Source of the DNA: Thermacetogenium sp. UBA5472
Lineage (GTDB): Bacteria; Bacillota; DSM-12270; Thermacetogeniales; Thermacetogeniaceae
Direction of reading: 5' to 3'
Assembly: GCA_002426495.1 (NCBI GenBank)
Contig: DIQC01000025.1
Span: 1,065 to 12,209 of the forward strand
DNA length: 11,145 nucleotides
The notes beneath the pieces were generated by a model. The model saw only the letters and a list, made by a program, of their open reading frames with translations. It was not told the origin of the DNA and made no database searches. Positions 6,640 to 11,145 of this stretch are shown one piece after another. Within the stretch, counting starts at the first letter, position 1, and each line of letters opens with the position of its first letter. The translations under genes and the position numbers were made by a program.

Positions 6640-8400
6640 ATGTGGAAAATGAAGAAGCCTAAATCAGTGGTATTGCTGTTGATTATGGTTTTCACAGTGT
6701 CAATATTTATGCTGAGCGGATGTGGTGGCGGATCTACAGCAGAAGAAGCTAGCACTTGGACGCTGGTTAATCCTGAAGGTGTTCAATTGATTGAGCCTAT
6801 AGAATTAAATGAACATCCCTCAAGCCTGGAAGGTAAAACTGTTGCTCTGCGCTGGAACGGTAAAGAGAATGGGAATCTTTTCTTGGATTCGGTAGCAGAA
6901 CAATTGCAGAAAAGTATCAAAGATATTAATATAATTAAGCTTTATGAAACAATGCCTGAAACAAATGATTATGGGCCGTCTAAAATGGGTCCGGATATAA
7001 TAGATAAAGTAGCAGCTTTAGAACCGGACTTGATAATTAGCAGCCAAGCTGATTGAGGGTCCTGCACAACAGCGCTGGTAGTTGACCAGCTAAAATTTGA
7101 AAAAGCAGGTATCCCTACAGTTACTATTGCAACAGGCGATTTTGTGGAGTTAGTAGAACAAGCTTCATTAGATAATTCCGGTGCTATAATTAATTATGTG
7201 GTTGTCGAGCACCCCATGGGTGGTATTGGTGAGGACGCAATTACTGAAAAAGCAGAAAAAGCATTCCCCGATATCTTTGAGGCGGCTACTAACTGGCAGC
7301 CCGAACAAGCGGATGCTGAAAAATTGAAACAACAGAAGGCTTATCCCGCAGAAACATTTGAATTTGAAGGTACTACTGCAGAATTGAATCAAATGTTTAT
7401 TGATAATGGTTGGTCTGAGGGAATACCGGTTGTTCCCCCAACACCGGAAAAGGTAGACGCGATGCTGGAAGGCACTACTCGCGCTCCTGATGAGGTTGTA
7501 TGGGAAGTACCTCCACGCAATGGCGCGCTGACAGTGGAACTAGTCGCAACTCACGCTGTAATGGCCGGGTGTAAGCCAGAGTACATGCCTGTTATCATAA
7601 GCATATTGGAAGCCATGATTGACCCTGACTTTAACTGGGCGGGCTGTACCACGACTACCCACCCGAATGGTATTCTGGCAGTGGTTAATGGTCCAATAGC
7701 CGAGGAGATCGGGCTGGCCAGTGGGACAGGAGCAGCTGGTGGATTCAACCAGGCTAACACATCGATAGGTTACGCAGTATCCTTAATTACTGACGTTGTA
7801 GGCGGTTCCAAACCACCGTCACCTGACAAATCATCATTAGGCTGGTCAGGTAACATTATAACAACGGTTGTGGCAGAGAATATTGAGGAAAGTCCTTGGA
7901 CATCTTATAGCGAAGAAAAGGGCTATACTGATAAAGATAACATTGTAACCGTTTATGCTGGAGGGCCTCCTCTGAACATAGCTGACCACTCCAGCGTGAG
8001 TGTTGATGGAGTATTGAGGGCATTTGCAGATTCTGTTTCCTATGCTGGACAGAATACCGCATGTGCAATAGATACGGATGTTATCTTGCTTGTAAACCCA
8101 GAGTTTGCGAAACTCATCTCTGATGCCGGTTATACCAAAGCTCAGTTCAAAGAATGGCTGTGGGAGAATGCTCGCAAACCTGCCAGTGCATACCCTGATC
8201 AATGTGCTGATTGTGCTTCAGATACATTAGGTACTACAGTAACTGAAGATACGTTAGTGCCTCCTGTAAGCAATGCAGAACACTTCCAAATCTTTGTTGT
8301 CGGTGGACAGGGTAAACACTCACAGTATTGGCCTGGTTTTGCTCACTTCCTCTTAGGAGTTCAAGACAAGACCGTTTTCACCTCTGAAATTACAAAATAG
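6640..8400 (+). CDS. UGSC-family selenoprotein lipoprotein, copy 2 (in-frame TGA = Sec)
   Basis: A 586-residue paralogue of the protein at 2898-4652, with Sec139 encoded by TGA at 7054-7056 in U139-G-S-C142. Lipobox LSGC with Cys28, as in copy 1. UGSC domain: WTLVNPEGVQ, KTVALRWNGKENGN, PDLIISSQAD-U-GSC, VVDQLKFEKAGIPTVTI, VVEHPMGGIG. Second domain: GWSEGIPVVPPTPEKVDAML, PPRNGALTVE, GCKPEYMPV, TTTTHPNG, NIADHSSV, NTACA and GKHSQYWPG. Both copies keep the UGSC motif, the TTTTHPNG and HSQYW histidines and several cysteines; copy 2 has one extra Cys at AGCTTTTHPNG. The role is probably extracytoplasmic redox or detoxification chemistry, substrate unknown. ATG at 6640 is preceded by AGGAGGG (6623-6629). 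An ORF caller starting at GTG 7144 sees only the C-terminal part. Confidence 0.9.
7057..7090 (+). promoter_or_regulatory. Bacterial SECIS element, selenoprotein 2
   Basis: GCTGGT (7074-7079) pairs perfectly with ACCAGC (7085-7090) around the loop AGTTG. The loop starts 24 nt after the last base of TGA, identical to copy 1, and has G as second base. The stem is kept while the loop and the nearby codons differ, which favours selection on the RNA. A lower stem like that of copy 1 is not obvious. Confidence 0.75.
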
Positions 8401-8427
8401 CCATTAAGTTATAGGGCATAGTGGATG

Positions 8428-8465
8428 GAAGAGGAACCAATAGTCTTTGGTTCCTCTTCTCCCTT
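8428..8465 (+). terminator. Terminator after selenoprotein 2
   Basis: GAAGAGGAACCAA (8428-8440) pairs perfectly with TTGGTTCCTCTTC (8447-8459), loop TAGTCT, followed by TCCCTTT. The T-tail is weak. The GGAACCAA/TTGGTTCC core recurs in the terminator at 9597-9628. Confidence 0.8.
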
Positions 8466-8482
8466 TAAAATTTAGAAAGGAT

Positions 8483-8602
8483 GCTGCAAGTTCATTCCAA
8501 TTAACCGGGCACCGTTATTCAGATAACTTAAAGGAGCATGGGCTTGTTATTGTTGAGCATAGAATAAGTTTCTGTGGTAGGCCTTTAAAATCTATAGGCT
8601 GA
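8483..8602 (+). pseudogene. Relic of a third Cache-HTH regulator (C-terminal HTH only)
   Basis: Read in frame from 8483 to the TGA at 8600-8602, the translation includes AASSFQL, TGHRYSDNLKEHGLVIVEHR and GRPLKSIG. Regulator 2 has TVRRYFNFLEEHELVEIEQR followed by YGAVGRPLKIY. About 15 of 31 residues are identical, including RY, L, EH, LV, E, R and GRPLK. Compared with regulator 2, about three residues are missing before the RRY-equivalent, and the YG of the wing is lost. No sensor or membrane part is present upstream; the terminator of selenoprotein 2 ends less than 25 nt before. It is a decayed remnant, not a working gene. Confidence 0.75.
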
Positions 8603-8752
8603 AGGACTGACCATGCCTCTGTTTATGGTGGTATTTTTTATTTTTGTTATTTGTTATTATGTTTATTTAATTACCTATTTTATTATGAGTGTTATATTTA
8701 AAAACCCTTTGTGAGCCTTGATCCCCTTGACTCTACCGCTGATTTTATTAAA

Positions 8753-8782
8753 ATTATCCCCTCTTAGGAGAAAGGGGATAAT
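8753..8782. other. 10-bp perfect inverted repeat upstream of the DoxX/MauE promoter
   Basis: ATTATCCCCT pairs perfectly with AGGGGATAAT around the loop CTTAGGAGAA. There is no T-run, so it is a weak terminator candidate. It ends only 4 nt before the AT-rich regulator motif. It may be the old terminator of the relic regulator or an operator. The rest of 8603-8752 is AT-rich with no gene seen. Confidence 0.6.
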
Positions 8783-8785
8783 CAA

Positions 8786-8840
8786 ACTTATTTAACATAT
8801 TTACTTTTTATTGACTGAGTTGATAGCTGGTGATTACATA
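8786..8840 (+). promoter_or_regulatory. Regulator motif and candidate promoter for the DoxX/MauE gene
   Basis: ACTTATTTAA-CAT-ATTTAC (8786-8804) runs into TTGACT (8811-8816), copying the layout upstream of selenoprotein 1. A -10 is weaker: TTACAT (8834-8839, 17-nt spacer) or TACATA (8835-8840). The leader is then about 130 nt. The element puts the DoxX/MauE gene under the same control as selenoprotein 1, by inference. Confidence 0.65.
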
Positions 8841-8974
8841 TGAGTAGCAACACAAATAAGCAGTAGGGACTGCTTTACATAATAGAAGTCATGAGAGAAA
8901 ATCAAAAGGGTGGTGATATCTGCCGGCGCAAAGCTACAGAAGTTAAATTAAAATATGGAAGGGGGAAACAAATT

Positions 8975-9484
8975 ATGTATCAGAAAATTTTCGGTAATAA
9001 ATGGTTCACAATCATTTCAAGAATTCTAGTCGGTGCTATTCTTGCATTGGGATCAATATTAAAACTTCCGGATATTAAGATGAATTCGGTTCATGTTGTG
9101 TATGAATATGGCATACTTCCCATAGAGCCAATTGATTTTGCTGCAATATTCGGCTATATTCTTCCCTTTGCAGAATTGGCAGTGGGCTTAGCTCTAATTC
9201 TCGGTGTGTTAACTAGATTAGTTGCATTTGGGGGTGGGATGCTCGGATTATCGTTTGTAATAGGTGAAGGGGTCGTCCTGTTGCAAGGGCGTGATCTTGA
9301 CTGTGGCTGTTTTCCTGGGCTAGTGGGTACTATGGTTTCTCAGACTATTTATCTCAGTGTCGCGATAATCCTATTCTCCGCCATTGTGTTTTTCTCTAAG
9401 AACAGGAATTTTCTCACAGTAGATAATATTATCAAGAAGAAATACCCAAGGCTTCCGCAATGGGTTAAGACGTTAATGGGTTAA
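8975..9484 (+). CDS. DoxX/MauE-like redox-associated membrane protein with CxC motif
   Basis: A 169-residue four-helix membrane protein. Helices are at about 12-30, 54-78, 82-104 and 120-141. The N-terminal RILVGAILALGSILKL and the FAELAVGLALILGVLTRLVA block are typical of the DoxX/MauE superfamily. Cys110 and Cys112 (RDLDCGCFPG) form a CxC motif between helices 3 and 4, as in MauE-type proteins thought to serve thiol-disulphide exchange for exported proteins. The start at ATG 8975 is preferred over an upstream ATG at 8891, because AAGGGGG (8959-8965) lies 9 nt before it and the extra 28 residues are hydrophilic and not family-like. It lies between relics of a regulator and of a UGSC gene, and shares the promoter motif of selenoprotein 1. 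A role in keeping surface Sec/Cys centres reduced or oxidised is inference. Confidence 0.82.
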   Translation: MYQKIFGNKWFTIISRILVGAILALGSILKLPDIKMNSVHVVYEYGILPIEPIDFAAIFGYILPFAELAVGLALILGVLTRLVAFGGGMLGLSFVIGEGVVLLQGRDLDCGCFPGLVGTMVSQTIYLSVAIILFSAIVFFSKNRNFLTVDNIIKKKYPRLPQWVKTLMG

Positions 9485-9495
9485 GGCATTATCTT

Positions 9496-9565
9496 AAGGC
9501 AGCGGCAAAAGCAAAACAGTTTGCAGGGACTACTAAAGAATTGAATCAAATGTTTATTGATAATG
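9496..9565 (+). pseudogene. Fragment of a third UGSC selenoprotein gene
   Basis: Bases 9538-9565 are identical over 28 nt to 7381-7408 in selenoprotein 2, and 9523-9565 match at 39 of 43. Translation in frame gives FAGTTKELNQMFIDN against FEGTTAELNQMFIDN. The match stops abruptly at 9565. What follows (TTATAGG...GTGG...GGAACCAA) resembles the sequence just after selenoprotein 2 rather than its coding part. This looks like an internal-deletion remnant of a third copy, lacking the UGSC motif. Confidence 0.8.
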
Positions 9566-9596
9566 AAAAAATATTTTATTATAGGAATCTGGTGGC

Positions 9597-9628
9597 AGGG
9601 GAACCAAAAAGGATTGGTTCCCCTTTTT
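9597..9628 (+). terminator. Terminator after the DoxX/MauE gene and UGSC relic
   Basis: AGGGGAACCAA pairs with TTGGTTCCCCT (11 bp, loop AAAGGA), followed by a T-run. Its GGAACCAA/TTGGTTCC core matches the terminator after selenoprotein 2, so it probably belonged to the lost third copy and now ends the DoxX/MauE transcript. Confidence 0.9.
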
Positions 9629-9635
9629 CCCCTTT

Positions 9636-9664
9636 CGTGACTCGGGGGCGGTCCTTTTGTCACG
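9636..9664. repeat. Stem-loop repeat, copy 1
   Basis: CGTGAC...GTCACG flanks a CGGTCCTTTT core, 29 nt in all. The same 29-nt layout occurs at 10183-10211, with GCGGTCCTTTTGTCACGC against ACGGTCCTTTTGTCACGC. It is part of the GGGACGG-type intergenic repeat family. Confidence 0.75.
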
Positions 9665-9705
9665 CTCTTGAGAGCACTTAGGGATGCTTCTCAGCGATGT
9701 GCCCA

Positions 9706-9734
9706 TTGACCAAACCCAGTTTTGCTAGTTTAAT
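9706..9734 (+). promoter_or_regulatory. SigmaA-type promoter for the rhodanese lipoprotein
   Basis: TTGACC (9706-9711), a 17-nt spacer and TTTAAT (9729-9734) give a strong match 47 nt before the ATG. No ACTTATTTAA motif is seen, so expression may be independent of the Cache-HTH regulators. Confidence 0.65.
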
Positions 9735-9781
9735 AAGCTAAGAATGAGAATTGAGTTGCTACAGAAGGAGAATTAAAAGCT

Positions 9782-10180
9782 ATGAAAAGAAAATTTACCG
9801 TGCTGGTCACATGTTTACTATTGGCAGCATTAAGTTTGTTTGCATTCTCTTGCGCTGAGCAGGAGCAGTCATCGTCAACAGCTGAATACACTGATCTTTC
9901 TGCAGAAGAAGCCAAGGCTAAAATCGATGAAGGAGAGGTTATACTTGTAGATGTTCGTACACAAGAAGAATATGATGAAAAACACATTGATGGAGCCATT
10001 TTAATACCGAACGAAACAATTACAGATACCGAACCAGAGCAGCTCTCAGACAAAGATGCTGAAATATTAATTTATTGTAAGAGCGGAAACAGGAGCAGTC
10101 AGGCCGCGGAAAAACTGGCCGATATGGGGTTCAGCAATGTATATAATATCCTTGGTGGTATCAGTGAGTGGCCCTATTAG
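9782..10180 (+). CDS. Rhodanese-domain lipoprotein (sulphurtransferase-like)
   Basis: A 132-residue single-domain rhodanese carrying a lipoprotein signal (lipobox FAFSC, Cys24), so it is expected on the outer face of the membrane. The rhodanese domain spans about 36-132: YTDLSAEEAK, VILVDVRTQEEYDEKHIDGA (CH2A-type region), and the active-site loop C99-K-S-G-N-R104-S, followed by AAEKLADMGFSNVYNILGGI and EW at the end. All expected catalytic features are present: the loop cysteine that carries persulphide, the D-V-R motif, and HIDGA. AGAAGGAG (9763-9770) lies 11 nt before the ATG. It has its own promoter. Next to surface selenoproteins and a DoxX/MauE protein, it may handle sulphur or selenium as a persulphide/perselenide, but that role is inference. 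Confidence 0.9.
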   Translation: MKRKFTVLVTCLLLAALSLFAFSCAEQEQSSSTAEYTDLSAEEAKAKIDEGEVILVDVRTQEEYDEKHIDGAILIPNETITDTEPEQLSDKDAEILIYCKSGNRSSQAAEKLADMGFSNVYNILGGISEWPY

Positions 10181-10182
10181 AA

Positions 10183-10216
10183 CGTGACAGAGGGACGGTC
10201 CTTTTGTCACGCTTTT
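10183..10216 (+). terminator. Stem-loop repeat copy 2, probably the terminator of the rhodanese gene
   Basis: CGTGACA (10183-10189) pairs with TGTCACG (10205-10211) around a GGGACGGTCC core and is followed by CTTTT. It starts 3 nt after the rhodanese stop codon. It is the second copy of the 29-nt element at 9636-9664, so a repeat seems to have been taken up as terminator. Confidence 0.7.
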
Positions 10217-10269
10217 GGGAATAAGCTGCTGGTTCTCGACGGGCTCTCGAGTGGGCGGGGTGGCCCTGG

Positions 10270-10304
10270 GCCGGACTTTGTACCTGCACCCATCAGAGGG
10301 ACGG
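10270..10304. repeat. Short fragment of the dispersed repeat family
   Basis: GGACTTTGTACCTGCACCCATCAGAGGGACGG is a variant of the GACTTTGTACC...CATCAC core found at 135-158, 4832-4857 and 10565-10590. It abuts the long right copy. The stretch 10217-10269 is GC-rich and holds nothing I recognise. Confidence 0.6.
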
Positions 10305-10513
10305 TTCTCGTGATGGACACGGGATGGGGAGTCCGATAGATATTGTACCTGGAATCTGGCCCTGCATCCTGGGTGCTATGTCGGCATCAATAGAGAGCCC
10401 GATAGACTTTGTACCTCGACCAATTACTGGCCGGTATAATCGAATGAATAAACTGTATAAATGGTGCCAGGCACCACAGGTACCATCAGCGACCAATCAC
10501 CGGAACCGTCCCC
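10305..10513. repeat. Right copy of long dispersed intergenic repeat
   Basis: Direct repeat of 36-251, in the same orientation, from TTCTCG.GATGGACACGGG to GGAACCGTCCCC. It keeps the palindrome TGGTGCC-A-GGCACC and the GATAGATATTGTACCTGG and GATAGACTTTGTACC blocks. The copies diverge most around 10422-10490. Together they bracket the whole selenoprotein island. Confidence 0.8.
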
Positions 10514-10560
10514 GCGATGTCCCCGCGATGGATGAAGCAAAAAGAACGTCCCCCTGCTTC

Positions 10561-10610
10561 CCCGATAGACTTTGTACCTGGACCAATCACCGGAACCGTC
10601 CCCCTGATGG
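10561..10610. repeat. Additional core copy of the dispersed repeat
   Basis: CCCGATAGACTTTGTACC to CCCCTGATGG, matching 4828-4877 at about 47 of 50 positions. It lies immediately before the promoter at 10626. Confidence 0.78.
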
Positions 10611-10625
10611 GCCCAACTGGTACCC

Positions 10626-10654
10626 TTGACAAAATGTACAAGTTGTTTTAAGAT
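10626..10654 (+). promoter_or_regulatory. SigmaA promoter of the leader and right-end lipoprotein gene
   Basis: A perfect TTGACA (10626-10631), a 17-nt spacer and TAAGAT (10649-10654). Transcription from about 10661 would give a leader of roughly 330 nt before the ATG at 10994. Confidence 0.75.
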
Positions 10655-10718
10655 TTGTATAAATATTGATCGATGTCCTGTGAAATGACAGGCATTTCGA
10701 AAAATCATAAAAAGCTCC

Positions 10719-10824
10719 GAGTCTGTTGGCCCTGTCTAACAAGGTCTGCAGACCGATAGGGTATATCGGGTAACTGGTATGCCTCCCATTGTGGAAAGGA
10801 GACATAACATAAGATATGAGACTT
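10719..10824 (+). ncRNA. Structured leader, possible Moco/Tuco-type riboswitch aptamer
   Basis: Several helices nest here. P1 is GAGTCT (10719-10724) with AGACTT (10819-10824). CCCTGTC (10730-10736) pairs with GATAGGG (10755-10761), capped by GGTC-TGCA-GACC (10743-10754). TATGCCTCC (10778-10786) pairs with GGAGACATA (10798-10806) with one mismatch. The blocks CTCCGAG, GCCTCCC and GGAAAGGAGACA recall the Moco RNA motif as I remember it, and the terminator right after P1 is a typical expression platform. The class assignment is from memory and moderate; the presence of a structured attenuator is better supported. Confidence 0.5.
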
Positions 10825-10825
10825 C

Positions 10826-10866
10826 AGGCGGTTCTTCCAGCACTATGGGAGAGCCGCCTTTGTTTT
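10826..10866 (+). terminator. Attenuator-type terminator in the leader
   Basis: AGGCGGTTCT (10826-10835) pairs with AGAGCCGCCT (10850-10859, one G-U pair) and is followed by TTGTTTT. It begins two bases after P1 of the structured leader and 128 nt before the next gene, so it probably acts as a regulated stop. Confidence 0.82.
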
Positions 10867-10993
10867 ATTAAACAGTCTTTTTGAAGTATCAAAGGGGGTG
10901 TTTGAGCGTCAGCTATTCATATAATTATCCATATGAATTAACGGTGTAGTGCTCGAGAGGTATTGTAAGAAATATTAATATGGGGGGTTGTTT

Positions 10994-11145
10994 ATGAGAA
11001 AGAAACATTATCTAGTACCTATTTTGGTGTTAATGATGGCATTTCTACTGGTTGGCTGTGCAGGAAACGAGGAGCCTGCAGGCACTACCTCAGATGGAGA
11101 GTCACAGTCATCTGAGCCAAGCCAGACGGAAGAAGTGCAGGCGTT
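10994..11145 (+). CDS. N-terminus of a lipoprotein, cut by the window end
   Basis: Fifty complete codons are visible: MRKKHYLVPILVLMMAFLLV then GCAGNEEPAG, a lipoprotein signal with lipobox LVGC (Cys22), and a Ser/Glu/Gln-rich linker as is usual before the folded domain of an ABC-transporter solute-binding protein. The ribosome binding site is GGGGGG (10982-10987), 6 nt before the ATG. The folded domain is outside the window, so the substrate cannot be read. If the leader really is a Moco/Tuco element, a tungstate or molybdate binding protein (TupA or ModA) would be a natural guess. Confidence 0.75.
   Translation, partial: MRKKHYLVPILVLMMAFLLVGCAGNEEPAGTTSDGESQSSEPSQTEEVQA

Noticed and set aside
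8891..8974. N-terminal extension of the DoxX/MauE protein from ATG 8891
   Set aside because: The extra 28 residues are hydrophilic and not family-like, while ATG 8975 has a good ribosome binding site.
36..10610. CRISPR array from the repeated blocks
   Set aside because: The copies are few, unequal in length, far apart and not separated by uniform spacers.
10293..10805. Open frames on both strands in the right intergenic region, and similar ones at 10-234 and 4595-4942
   Set aside because: They are translations of the dispersed repeats (recurrent GDGSGDWS and YKVYR-type strings) and of the structured leader.

Overview
The window looks like a chromosomal accessory region of an anaerobic, selenocysteine-using Gram-positive bacterium, probably a Bacillota member of the Desulfotomaculum/Pelotomaculum/Peptococcaceae kind. 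That placement is an inference. It rests on strong AGGAGG-type ribosome binding sites, sigmaA-type promoters, several Bacillota-style lipoproteins, a DUF1002 (YpuA-like) protein, and GGGACGG-type intergenic repeats.

The core is a tandemly duplicated two-gene unit. Each unit has a membrane-anchored one-component regulator (Cache sensor, HAMP-like segment, CitB/DpiA-type winged HTH), then a terminator, then a promoter and a ~585-residue lipoprotein. Both lipoprotein genes are interrupted by an in-frame TGA in the same place. It begins the motif U-G-S-C, and a stem-loop follows in both genes with its apical loop starting exactly 24 nt past the TGA. I read both as UGSC-family selenoproteins with bacterial SECIS elements (2898-4652 and 6640-8400). 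An annotation that treats TGA as stop would split each into two false genes.

A third, decayed unit lies to the right. A relic of a regulator C-terminus (8483-8602) is followed by an AT-rich promoter motif nearly identical to that of the first selenoprotein gene. Next comes an intact DoxX/MauE-type membrane protein with a CxC motif (8975-9484), then a fragment of a UGSC gene (9496-9565) with a terminator resembling that of the second selenoprotein. A rhodanese-domain lipoprotein follows (9782-10180).

The motif ACTTATTTAA-N3-ATTT occurs before regulator 1, selenoprotein 1 and the DoxX/MauE gene, and in a weaker form before selenoprotein 2. This suggests one regulon. My working model is that the regulators sense an extracytoplasmic, probably thiol-reactive ligand through three conserved Cache-domain cysteines, and induce surface-anchored Sec/Cys redox proteins helped by the DoxX/MauE protein and the rhodanese.

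The left end holds a divergent DUF1002 secreted protein (270-1154). A ~210-nt direct repeat lies at both ends of the island (36-251 and 10305-10513), with related fragments at 4799-4877, 10270-10304 and 10561-10610. The right end holds a sigmaA promoter, a structured leader that may be a Moco/Tuco-type riboswitch with a terminator, and the start of another lipoprotein gene cut by the window edge.
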